Shown here in pieces: positions 26,232 to 34,459 of a stretch of 64,000 nt of DNA (the first letter of the stretch is position 1; every line of letters begins with the position of its first letter). This stretch comes from Ochrobactrum teleogrylli (GTDB lineage Bacteria; Pseudomonadota; Alphaproteobacteria; Rhizobiales; Rhizobiaceae). Location: the NCBI RefSeq assembly GCF_006376685.1, contig NZ_VEWL01000013.1, forward strand, positions 62,001-126,000. Reading direction: 5' to 3'. The notes under the pieces were generated by a model. The model searched no databases, was not told the origin of the DNA, and saw only the letters and a program-made list of their open reading frames with translations. The translations under genes were made by a program, and so were the position numbers.

Positions 26232-27002
26232 TCAACTGGCGTGGGTTGCCGTTCCGTAGAAGGCGATCTGCACTTTCTTTGCGGCAGCCCGGAGTTTGGC
26301 TGCGAGATCATTGGCGATCAGCGGTTCCATCCGGCTTTTTGAACTGAAGACTGAAAGGCCGCAGATCATTTTGCCGGAGGGGTTAAGGACTGGCACAGCC
26401 AGCGCATAGACATCGGGCTCCCGTTCACCCCGATTAAACGCAAGGCCGGACTCTCGAATATCCTGCAGTTCGGCGATGAGCCCCGACCGGTTTGGCACAA
26501 AGCCCTCATTGATCGCCTTGAGCTCAACGCGCTCAAGATAGGCATCAAGCGCGGTTTCACTTAAATGGGCGAGCCACAATTTGCCATGCGCGCTGGCATA
26601 GGCTTCAAGATGACTGCCAAGCTGTATCGATACGAACATCGGCCGATCCGGCAAGGCACGGGCGATACAAATCGCGCTTTCACCGTCAAAACTGGACGCA
26701 AGTGTTGCTTCGCCAACGTCCTTCGTCAGTTGGTCGAGCACAGGCTGCAAGGCGCTGCGCAAATTGTCTGCTCCGGCGGCGCGTTTTCCCAGTTCGGCCA
26801 GTTTGTAGCCCAGTCGATAATGTCCACGCGAAACCGCCACGAGTGCGCCTGCAGCTTCGAGGGTTTTCAGAAAACGGTGCGCTGTTATCGTATTCAACCC
26901 CAGGCGCGATACGACATCGCTTGATCCAATCTGGAGCAGCTGATCGTCGAATAAGTCCAATATCTGGAAGGCCTTAATAACCGATCCATTGGCCTGGCTC
27001 AT
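26232..27002 (-). CDS. IclR-family transcriptional regulator of the hydroxyacid island
   Basis: A 256-aa regulator. The winged helix is at about 8-70 (VIKAFQILDLFDDQ, then GLNTITAHRFLKTLEAAGAL), followed by an IclR effector domain with YASAHGKLWLAHL near 140 and GLAFNRGEREPDVYALAVPV near 190. The ATG at 27002 is chosen because residues before it in the longer frame are hydrophobic and Cys-rich, unlike IclR proteins, and a GGGGAG lies just upstream. It is divergent from the ThDP-enzyme gene with 161 bases between, and is the natural controller of both arms of the island. Confidence 0.88.
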   Translation of the reverse strand: MSQANGSVIKAFQILDLFDDQLLQIGSSDVVSRLGLNTITAHRFLKTLEAAGALVAVSRGHYRLGYKLAELGKRAAGADNLRSALQPVLDQLTKDVGEATLASSFDGESAICIARALPDRPMFVSIQLGSHLEAYASAHGKLWLAHLSETALDAYLERVELKAINEGFVPNRSGLIAELQDIRESGLAFNRGEREPDVYALAVPVLNPSGKMICGLSVFSSKSRMEPLIANDLAAKLRAAAKKVQIAFYGTATHAS

Positions 27003-27053
27003 GACGCATTTTTCTCCCCACAGAACGCGATATCCGCAAAATTCTAAAGCGTG

Positions 27054-27083
27054 TTGACAAACGAAGCGTAACACACCTATCAT
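27054..27083 (+). promoter_or_regulatory. Promoter of the plus-strand arm of the hydroxyacid island
   Basis: TTGACA (27054-27059), 18 bases, TATCAT (27078-27083). An AT-rich inverted repeat ATTTC (27098-27102) / GAAAT (27110-27114) just downstream of the expected start of transcription is a possible IclR site. Confidence 0.55.
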
Positions 27084-27163
27084 TAATTGCAATATAAATT
27101 TCACATATAGAAATATCTGCGAGAAGCAAAACAAGACGCAAATTCTCGGGAGGAGGAAAACGC

Positions 27164-28882
27164 GTGGATGTTCGTTCCCAGACTAGCCATTCCATGACCG
27201 CGGGAGGTGCGCTCCTTGCGCGTTTGAAAGCTGTTGGCGTGGATTATATTTTTGCCAATTCCGGTACTGACTTTCCTCCGATCATTGAGGGGCTGGCTGA
27301 AGCCAAGGCGAATGGGATCGCTTTGCCGGAGGCGCTTGTTATTCCCCACGAGTCAGCCGCTGTCGCAATGGCGCATGGGTACTATCTCGCATCAGGCCGC
27401 CCTCAAGCGGTGATGGCGCACACCAATGTTGGCCTTGCAAATTGCGCCATGGGCGCCATCAACGCCGCGGCGGAACAAATCCCCATGCTGCTGCTGTCGG
27501 GGCGAACGCCAACGCTTGAAAAGGGTCGTTTCGGTGTACGGACGGTGCCCATCGGTTGGGGGCAGGAGATGCGCGATCAGCATGCGCTGGTCCGTGAGGC
27601 TTCCAAATGGGACTATGAACTCCGCTTTCCGGAGCAGATACCAGATGTCGTTGATCGGGCCTTTGCCATTGCAAATTCCACACCAAGAGGTCCTGTTTAT
27701 GTCAGTGTTCCGCGCGAAGTGTTGTGCGAGGTTGTTGACTATGAAGGCCTGACCGCGCCCAGTCGAGTGGCGTCGTCTGTTTCTGCACTCGATTTTGATG
27801 GCGTGGCCGAGCTGGCGCAAGCCATCCGGGATGCGCGCCGACCGCTATTCGTGGCGCAGAAAGGTGCTGGGACAGAACAGGGTTTTGCTGCCCTTGATCG
27901 CATAGCCCGAAACTGGGCTATCCCCGTCAGCCAGTATTGGGCGGTGCAGCTTGCACTTGCGACTGATCATCCTTTTTCGACCGGGGCGGAAATCGCGCCA
28001 TGGATCAACGATGCTGATCTCATCGTCGTCTTGGATTGTCTGGCGCCGTGGTCTCCTGCAATCCATGAACCGAAAGCAGATTGTCGGATTTTTCAGGTCG
28101 GCGCGGATCCGCTCTACGAAAGGTTCCCATATCGGAATTTTCCGTCGGATCGGACCATTACCAGTGAGGTTGGTCCATTTCTTGTCGCATTGGAAAAGGC
28201 CTTGGAGGAGTTGGGCGTCGAAAGCGGCTATTATATCCAAACCCGCCGCGAAGACGCACAGGGCCGTTGTCGCACGCGACGCGAAAAGGTTCTTTCAAAG
28301 GCTGAGACCGGGCAGGACTCCGGTATAACCAAGGATTATGTCAGCCTCTGCCTTTCGCGAGCCGTACAAAACCACGAAGCGTCGGTTCTGTCGGAGCTCG
28401 GTTGCCCGTTGGAGCCGCTGACATTGAACAGGCATGGAAGCTGGTTTCAGGAACCGCATTCTGGTGGTTTGGGCTGGTCGTTTCCAGCCGCTCTGGGGAT
28501 GAAACTGGCAAAAGCTGACCGACTGGTCGTCGCGACCATGGGCGATGGCTCTTACATGTTTGCCAACCCTGTGGTCTGTCATCAGATAGCGGAAGCCCTC
28601 GGCCTTTCGATCGTGGTTGTGGTGGTAAACAATTCCGAATGGGGTGCGGTGCGCCAGTCGGTCGCCGATCTTTACCCGGAAGGCTATGCAGCGCAGGCCA
28701 ATATCATGCCGCTGACCTCGCTGGGACCGACACCCGATTTTGCGATGGTCGCACAAGCCAGTCGCGCTTTTGCACAGCACGTTAAACGAGCGGAAGATTT
28801 GCCGGCGGCTTTGGAGGCTGCTGTCACCCATGTGTCAGCGAACAAGGGGCTGGCATTGGTTGAGGTCAACGTCAAGCCGTGA
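27164..28882 (+). CDS. Thiamine-diphosphate enzyme, benzoylformate-decarboxylase/acetolactate-synthase superfamily
   Basis: A 572-aa ThDP enzyme. The N-terminal PYR domain carries the catalytic Glu in VIPHESAAVAMAHGYYLA (near 63). The middle domain follows, then the PP domain with the metal-binding MGDGSYMFANPVVCHQ...VVVVVNNSEWG stretch (near 463-500). In mandelate pathways the equivalent gene (mdlC) decarboxylates the 2-oxo acid to the aldehyde. Its N-terminus (FANSGTDFPPIIEG) differs from the GNPGS pattern of known benzoylformate decarboxylases, so the substrate may differ. GTG start with GGAGGAGG in front. Confidence 0.82.
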   Translation: MDVRSQTSHSMTAGGALLARLKAVGVDYIFANSGTDFPPIIEGLAEAKANGIALPEALVIPHESAAVAMAHGYYLASGRPQAVMAHTNVGLANCAMGAINAAAEQIPMLLLSGRTPTLEKGRFGVRTVPIGWGQEMRDQHALVREASKWDYELRFPEQIPDVVDRAFAIANSTPRGPVYVSVPREVLCEVVDYEGLTAPSRVASSVSALDFDGVAELAQAIRDARRPLFVAQKGAGTEQGFAALDRIARNWAIPVSQYWAVQLALATDHPFSTGAEIAPWINDADLIVVLDCLAPWSPAIHEPKADCRIFQVGADPLYERFPYRNFPSDRTITSEVGPFLVALEKALEELGVESGYYIQTRREDAQGRCRTRREKVLSKAETGQDSGITKDYVSLCLSRAVQNHEASVLSELGCPLEPLTLNRHGSWFQEPHSGGLGWSFPAALGMKLAKADRLVVATMGDGSYMFANPVVCHQIAEALGLSIVVVVVNNSEWGAVRQSVADLYPEGYAAQANIMPLTSLGPTPDFAMVAQASRAFAQHVKRAEDLPAALEAAVTHVSANKGLALVEVNVKP

Positions 28883-28926
28883 ATGGTTGTCGAGCATTAT
28901 GACTGCTCGGCACTTGGGAGGAAGCC

Positions 28927-30114
28927 ATGAATATGCTGGTTAAAAGCGATTTAGCAGGCGATACAATTGCGCGGGTAGAGGCTATCCCGGTCTTTCTGCC
29001 GTGCGAGTTGAAAATCGGTGCAATTCATCGCTCGACTGAATTGTCTGCCGTGGTGGTTGAGATTGAAACCGCCGACGGTGCCATTGGACACGGTTTTACG
29101 GCGATTACCGATGAAGAGGTGGTGAGCGCTGCCGTCAACAGCCTTGTTGCACCCAATCTTGTCGGCATGCCTGTAATGTCGCGTGAGGCCGTGGCAGAAC
29201 GCCTTTATTGGTTGCTCAGCCCTCGTGGGCAAACCGGTTATGCAAGTCACGTCGCCTCCGCAATCGACATTGCACTGTGGGATATAGCGGGAAAGAAACT
29301 GCAGATGCCGGTTTGGCGTCTGTTGGGTGGTGCGCGCAGCAAGGTCGAAACCTATGTAACGTTTGGTTTCGCCGCGCTTGATCGGGAGGAACTCGCGGAA
29401 GCGGCAGCTCACCTCTCCCGGCAGGGGCAGAAACGGTTGAAAATGGTCGTTGGCCATCATGCGCTGGCGCGTCGTGATAGTGGTCGTTCGCTTGATGCGG
29501 TCATTCGCGAAGATGAAGCCCGGATTCGCGCAGTGCGCCTGGCGGTTGGTGACGATGTCGACCTCTTCATTGATGCCAATTGCAGTCTGGACAAATTTCA
29601 CGCGCAGCTTTTGGCAGAACGGATTGCCGATTGCGATATTCGGTTCTTCGAGGAGCCCCTGCGTGGAAACGATGTTGGAAGTCTGGCGGACTTTCGCCGC
29701 AAGATTAGAATTCCGGTAGCTGCTGGCCAGAACGAGGGACAGCTGTTCCGGTATCGTGATCTTCTCATGCATCAGGCTGTTGACGTGTTGCAACCCAATG
29801 TCTGTATCGGTGGCGGCTATACGATGGGGGCCAAGATTGCTGGCATGGCGCAGGCCTTTAACACCACAATCGATAATGGTGGAGCATTTCCTTTTCACAA
29901 TATGCATTTGCACGCAGCCATGGCCAATGGCGGTCTGGTTGAATGGCACCTCGTCTCGGTTGAACTGTGCAAAGGGGTCTTTGAAGGACTGACAACTTTG
30001 GGACAAGGCGAGATTGCTCTGCCGGAAACACCGGGTCTGGGCTTTTCGATGTCGCCTGAACGCAAAGCGGAACTGTTGAAAATGCCGACGTCGATGGGAC
30101 GTGGAAAAGGATGA
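28927..30114 (+). CDS. Enolase-superfamily protein, mandelate-racemase-like, with altered catalytic site
   Basis: A 395-aa mandelate racemase/muconate lactonizing enzyme-like protein: capping domain 1-130, then a barrel. The metal ligands appear as Asp of FIDANCSLD (near 218) and Glu of FFEEPLRG (near 245). Compared by eye with Pseudomonas mandelate racemase, the second lysine of the KxK motif is Val (LKMVVG, near 178), the third-ligand Glu is Gln (AAGQNEG), the Asp of the Asp-His dyad is Asn (LQPNVCIGGG) and its His partner is not obvious (DNGG). It may therefore be a dehydratase, a racemase with a different base, or have another role. GGGAGG precedes the start. Confidence 0.78.
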   Translation: MNMLVKSDLAGDTIARVEAIPVFLPCELKIGAIHRSTELSAVVVEIETADGAIGHGFTAITDEEVVSAAVNSLVAPNLVGMPVMSREAVAERLYWLLSPRGQTGYASHVASAIDIALWDIAGKKLQMPVWRLLGGARSKVETYVTFGFAALDREELAEAAAHLSRQGQKRLKMVVGHHALARRDSGRSLDAVIREDEARIRAVRLAVGDDVDLFIDANCSLDKFHAQLLAERIADCDIRFFEEPLRGNDVGSLADFRRKIRIPVAAGQNEGQLFRYRDLLMHQAVDVLQPNVCIGGGYTMGAKIAGMAQAFNTTIDNGGAFPFHNMHLHAAMANGGLVEWHLVSVELCKGVFEGLTTLGQGEIALPETPGLGFSMSPERKAELLKMPTSMGRGKG

Positions 30115-30183
30115 TTGTACCTCTGCTTCATCTGTTGGGATGAGCAGGAATACTGATGGAAAGCAAACCACTGGGAGGATGGA

Positions 30184-31176
30184 ATGCGTTATTCGACTGC
30201 ATTTTTAGCATTAATCGCGGCTATGTCGTTTTCGAACATCGCACAGGCGGAATGGAAACCGACACAGGATCTTGAATTCGTGGCAGGTGCGGGGCCGGGC
30301 GGTGGAACCGATCTGTTTGCGCGCACAATCCAGTCCATAATTCAGAAGTATGATTTGGCGGATGTGGATGTCGTCGTGACGAACAAGCCAGCCGGTGCTG
30401 GAAGCGAAGCCTTCATGTATGGTGTCACCGGTGGCAAGGATCCTTATAAGCTATTGTTCGGAAACAATAATGCGTGGCTGCTGCCAATGAAGGCAAGGGT
30501 CGGCTATTCGATGGACGATCTGACACCAGTCGCCAGCATGGCCAGAGATGTTTTCCTGCTCTGGGCCAACAAAGATAGCGCCTACAAGACCTATCAGGAT
30601 GTGGCGAACGCCGCTAAAGATAAGTCCGTACCTTTGAAGTCTGGTGGCACCCAGTCCAAAGACGGTGATGAGATTCTCGTGCGCATGATTGCGGCAGAGG
30701 CAGGCGGCAATTTCATTTACATTCCTTTCAAGAGTGGAAGTGAAGCCGCTGTACAGCTGGCCGGCGGGCATATCGACATCAATACCAATAACCCGTCGGA
30801 AAATGTGGGACAGTGGGCTGGTGGTGCGGTGAGGCCAATCTGCGTTTTTGCAGACGCCAAGCTTGAGGACACGAACAAAGTGTATGACGGGCAGGGCTTT
30901 GGAGATATTCCAACCTGTGCAAGTCAGGGCAGCAAAATACAATCCTACGAGATTCCGCGAACGATCTTTTCCGCAGCGAAATTAACCAACGAGCAACAGG
31001 CCTATTTTCGCGATCTTCTGTCGAAAGTGCGCGAGAAGCCGGAATGGCAAGCCTATCTCCAGAAAACCATGCAGGGCGATCTGTTTTTACAGGGGTCTGA
31101 ACTTCAGACTTATATCGATCAAGATAGTGCGAGAGCCAGAGCGGTGTTTGAGCGTGAAGGTTGGCTTGTCAAATAG
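30184..31176 (+). CDS. Tripartite tricarboxylate transporter receptor (TctC type)
   Basis: A 330-aa periplasmic receptor. Residues 1-22 are a signal peptide ending AQA. The TctC/Bug pattern is clear: DLEFVAGAGPGGGTDLFART near 32, NKPAGAGSEAFMY near 72 and a conserved SGSEAAVQLAGGHIDI segment near 190. Such receptors capture carboxylates for a secondary transporter formed by TctB and TctA, encoded next. In this island the ligand is probably the hydroxyacid degraded by the neighbouring enzymes. Confidence 0.86.
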   Translation: MRYSTAFLALIAAMSFSNIAQAEWKPTQDLEFVAGAGPGGGTDLFARTIQSIIQKYDLADVDVVVTNKPAGAGSEAFMYGVTGGKDPYKLLFGNNNAWLLPMKARVGYSMDDLTPVASMARDVFLLWANKDSAYKTYQDVANAAKDKSVPLKSGGTQSKDGDEILVRMIAAEAGGNFIYIPFKSGSEAAVQLAGGHIDINTNNPSENVGQWAGGAVRPICVFADAKLEDTNKVYDGQGFGDIPTCASQGSKIQSYEIPRTIFSAAKLTNEQQAYFRDLLSKVREKPEWQAYLQKTMQGDLFLQGSELQTYIDQDSARARAVFEREGWLVK

Positions 31177-31221
31177 GGCAAGCTTTGTGCGGTCGCCTTC
31201 AGGCCGCGCTGTCTACTGGAA

Positions 31222-31737
31222 ATGGGAGAGACCGATATGGACGATACCAGGAAGGTATTGCTAACGCGCTTTGCTGCCGAAATGTTTGTGGCAGCACTGC
31301 TCGTCGCTATAGGCGTACTCGTTGCTTACGGTGCCGCCGGTCTGGGTTATGGCTGGACATCCAGCGGCCCGGACTCAGGCTACGTACCATTCTATCTTGG
31401 ATGGGGAATAGGGCTCGCCGGTATGGGGATCGCGATTTCGAGCTATCTCGAGCGTGAGCGTTATAGAGCCAGAGTTTTTCTGACACTCGATGGCGCACGC
31501 GATGTCCTGTCGTTCTTCCTGCCCATCATAGGACTGGTCGTTGCCAGTTATCTTCTGGGCATCTACTGCGCGGGCCTGATCTATCTGTTTTTGACTATCC
31601 GGTTTCAAGCCAAGGCTTCGACTTTGAATGCGCTTTTGATCGCTCTTCTCGCGGTTGGTCTTTTCTATGTGATGTTTGAGTTCTGGTTCCGTATCCCGCT
31701 ATTGACGGGGCCGATCGAACCTCTTCTCGGATTGTGA
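31222..31737 (+). CDS. Tripartite tricarboxylate transporter small membrane subunit (TctB type)
   Basis: A 171-aa protein with four hydrophobic segments (about 14-38, 52-72, 85-107 and 120-150), the usual TctB topology. It has an SSGPDSGYVPFYLGWGIG stretch between the first two, the TctB hallmark. It sits between tctC and tctA genes as in most such operons. Its stop is immediately followed by the tctA start region. Confidence 0.83.
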   Translation: MGETDMDDTRKVLLTRFAAEMFVAALLVAIGVLVAYGAAGLGYGWTSSGPDSGYVPFYLGWGIGLAGMGIAISSYLERERYRARVFLTLDGARDVLSFFLPIIGLVVASYLLGIYCAGLIYLFLTIRFQAKASTLNALLIALLAVGLFYVMFEFWFRIPLLTGPIEPLLGL

Positions 31738-31747
31738 GGTGGAAATG

Positions 31748-33250
31748 ATGGAAAACCTCGAAAATCTTCTGCACGGCTTTTCGATCGCCATCAGCGGCTA
31801 TCATATATTCCTCATGATTGCAGGCGTCATGATGGGGCTTCTCGTCGGCGTTTTGCCGGGGTTGGGTGCGCCCAATGGCGTGACGCTTTTGTTGCCTTTG
31901 ACATTCTCGATGGAACCCGTCTCGGCTATCATCCTGCTAACCAGTATGTACTGGGGCGCGCTGTTTGGTGGGTCGACCACATCGATCTTGTTCAACATCC
32001 CCGGCGAACCATCTTCGGTGGCAACCACATTCGATGGTCATCCCATGGCCAAGCGCGGTGAGACTACCGAAGCATTGACCTATGCATTTTCCTCCGCAGG
32101 TATCGGTGCGTTGTGCGGGGTGGCGCTGATCACGGTTTTATCGAGCTGGATTGCTTCCTTCGCGCTCAGCTTTTCACCGGCGGAATATTTCGCCGTCTAT
32201 TTTCTCGCTTTTTCCTGCTTTATCGGGTTCGGTTCCGGGTCGATGCTGAAGAGCGCTGCAGTAATTGCGCTTGGTTTTGCACTCACATCGGTCGGAATGG
32301 ATACCGTTTCAGGTGAAGTGCGGTTGACCTATGGCTTTTCTGAACTGCTGCGCGGGATCAGCTTCCTCGTTGCCGTGATAGGCCTCTTCGGCATCGGAGA
32401 GCTGTTGCTGACGATGGAGGAAGACCTGAAATTCGATTCCGTGAAATCAAAGCTTGAAATCCGTCGCGTTTTCAAAACGATTGCAACGCTGCCGCGATAT
32501 TGGGCAACATATCTGCGTTCCCTCGCCATTGGCTGTTGGATGGGAATAACACCGGGAGGGCCAACGGCGGCTTCCTTCATGAGCTATGGTGTCGCGCAAC
32601 GCTCCGGCAAAAAGAAATTCGGAACCGGTATTCCAGAAGGTATCATCGCGCCGGAAACCGCCGATCATGCCGCCGGTTCCTCGGCAATATTGCCGATGCT
32701 GGCACTTGGAATTCCAGGTTCAGCGACGGCTGCCGTCATGATGGGGGGGCTGTTGATCTGGGGGCTCAATCCCGGTCCGATGCTGTTTGTCCAGAATACG
32801 GACTTCGTCTGGGGTTTGATTGCCTCAATGTATCTCGGCAATGTCATTGGTGTCATCTTCGCCCTGGCAACGGTTCCCTTCTTTGCTGTCATTCTACGGG
32901 TCCGTTTTGCCATCGTGGCACCGCTGATCATGTTTGTATGTTTGATTGGTGCCTATACGGTGGCGAGCGCATCATTCGATATGGTGTTGCTGGCGATATT
33001 CGGCGTGGTAGGTTATCTCTTCAAGAAGCTGGACTACCCCATCGCTCCGTTTGTGCTCGCCATGGTGCTCGGTCAGAAAGCAGAGGACGCCTTTCGTCAG
33101 TCCTTGATGATCTCCCAAGGGTCACTTTCAGTCTTCTTTTCAAATTGGCTCGTCGGGAGTGTTATGACCGCCGGGATTGCGATGATTGCCATTCCTGCAC
33201 TCATCGCTTTGTGGCGCCGCCGCCGACCGTCACTCGTAGAAGAAGTTTGA
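31748..33250 (+). CDS. Tripartite tricarboxylate transporter large membrane subunit (TctA type)
   Basis: A 500-aa integral membrane protein with about twelve hydrophobic segments. The two TctA repeats are recognisable: VGVLPGLGAPNGVTLLLPLTFSM near residue 30 and WMGITPGGPTAASFMSYGVAQ near 265, with a conserved FNIPGEPSSVATTFDGHPMAK near 80. It forms the transport channel with TctB. Starts at GTG 31739 or ATG 31745 are also possible; 31748 has the best spacing to GAGGT. Expressed with the receptor upstream and the dehydrogenase downstream. Confidence 0.87.
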   Translation: MENLENLLHGFSIAISGYHIFLMIAGVMMGLLVGVLPGLGAPNGVTLLLPLTFSMEPVSAIILLTSMYWGALFGGSTTSILFNIPGEPSSVATTFDGHPMAKRGETTEALTYAFSSAGIGALCGVALITVLSSWIASFALSFSPAEYFAVYFLAFSCFIGFGSGSMLKSAAVIALGFALTSVGMDTVSGEVRLTYGFSELLRGISFLVAVIGLFGIGELLLTMEEDLKFDSVKSKLEIRRVFKTIATLPRYWATYLRSLAIGCWMGITPGGPTAASFMSYGVAQRSGKKKFGTGIPEGIIAPETADHAAGSSAILPMLALGIPGSATAAVMMGGLLIWGLNPGPMLFVQNTDFVWGLIASMYLGNVIGVIFALATVPFFAVILRVRFAIVAPLIMFVCLIGAYTVASASFDMVLLAIFGVVGYLFKKLDYPIAPFVLAMVLGQKAEDAFRQSLMISQGSLSVFFSNWLVGSVMTAGIAMIAIPALIALWRRRRPSLVEEV

Positions 33251-33259
33251 GGACGCGCC

Positions 33260-34459
33260 ATGGGTTTGATCGGCGTTTCACACACACGTCAGGCGGCTCA
33301 ACGGCGCCTGCCTCGCATAGCGTTCGATTTTATCGATGGCGGTGCCGGGCGCGAGAATGCGTTGCGTCGGGCCGAAGCTGCATTCAATGACGTGGAACTC
33401 GTGCCGAGTGTTCTACGGGGTCATACTGAATTCGACACGAGCTGCCGCCTTTTTGGTACGGAACAGTCTTTGCCTTTTGGTATTCCACCGATAGGGCTTG
33501 CCGATCTTGTGTGGCCAAAAACGGATATAGCCTTGGCAGCGACTGCCTATCGGCTTGGCATTCCATACGTACTTTCGACGGCGGCATCGACAACCATTGA
33601 AGATATCACCAAGGTTAACCCGGATGCCTGGTTCCAGCTCTATGTGGGCGAAGATCAGTCTATCGTGGACAATCTGATTGATCGTGCGGAATCTGCCGGT
33701 ATCAAAAAACTTGTCGTCACGGTTGATATACCGGCTCCCGGCAGAAGGCTGAGGGATTTGGCGAATGGTTTTACATTGCCCTTGCGTCCCAGTCTTGGAA
33801 GCATTTTCAGCTTTGCGACCCACCCAGCCTGGTGTCTTGCCACGTTGCGTGCGGGGTCACCGAAAGTTGCTAATTTTGCGAACTATGCATCGGGGTCGCA
33901 GTCCGGCACATCGCTGGCGCGATTGATGGCCCGCCAGACTTCGGGCAGGCTCGACTGGACAATTCTGGGCGACCTGCGGCGACGCTGGAAAGGAACATTC
34001 ATCGTCAAAGGTGTGTTGAATCCGTCCGACGCCCGAAGAATTGTCGACACAGGGGCGGATGCACTGATTGTTTCCAGCCATGGAGGACGGCAGTTCGAAG
34101 CGGCACCGGCGCCATTAGCTGCGTTGCCGGAAATTCGCGCAGCCGTGGGACGACAGATCCCGGTGCTAATGGATGGCGGTATCCGCTCAGGGACCGATAT
34201 CATTTCTGCACTCGATCGCGGAGCCGATTTCGTTTTTATTGGCCGTCCTTTTCTTTACGCCGTCGCCGCAGCTGGTGTTGCCAAGGGGCCGGATCAGATG
34301 GCTGAATTGCTGCGTGCCGAATTGATCAATACGATGGGGCAGCTCGGATTGGGGTCCATTTCAGAGTTGACTGACCGCTCCCAACATCAGGCCACAACTT
34401 CCCGCCAAACGAAGTGTTCGCCGCCCAGCTCCACGCAATCAAGATGTGGCGCTACATAA
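33260..34459 (+). CDS. FMN-dependent alpha-hydroxy-acid dehydrogenase, (S)-mandelate-dehydrogenase-like
   Basis: A 399-aa TIM-barrel flavoprotein of the lactate/mandelate dehydrogenase family. Family motifs are IAFDFIDGGAGREN near 20, YVLSTAASTTIEDI near 97, WFQLYVG near 117 and the active-site VSSHGGRQFEAAPAPL near 273, which replaces the usual SNHGGRQLD. An internal segment HPAWCLATLRAGSPKVANF (near 187) matches the mandelate-dehydrogenase type. It would oxidise the (S)-hydroxyacid to the 2-oxo acid for the ThDP enzyme. The last 24 codons run antisense inside the ABC ATPase gene and read as low-complexity Ser/Gln/Thr sequence, suggesting the native stop was lost. Confidence 0.84.
   Translation: MGLIGVSHTRQAAQRRLPRIAFDFIDGGAGRENALRRAEAAFNDVELVPSVLRGHTEFDTSCRLFGTEQSLPFGIPPIGLADLVWPKTDIALAATAYRLGIPYVLSTAASTTIEDITKVNPDAWFQLYVGEDQSIVDNLIDRAESAGIKKLVVTVDIPAPGRRLRDLANGFTLPLRPSLGSIFSFATHPAWCLATLRAGSPKVANFANYASGSQSGTSLARLMARQTSGRLDWTILGDLRRRWKGTFIVKGVLNPSDARRIVDTGADALIVSSHGGRQFEAAPAPLAALPEIRAAVGRQIPVLMDGGIRSGTDIISALDRGADFVFIGRPFLYAVAAAGVAKGPDQMAELLRAELINTMGQLGLGSISELTDRSQHQATTSRQTKCSPPSSTQSRCGAT

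Noticed and set aside
27003-27134. Upstream extension of the IclR regulator by 44 codons
   Set aside because: Hydrophobic Cys-rich residues before the true start do not fit an IclR N-terminus, and the region carries the divergent promoter.
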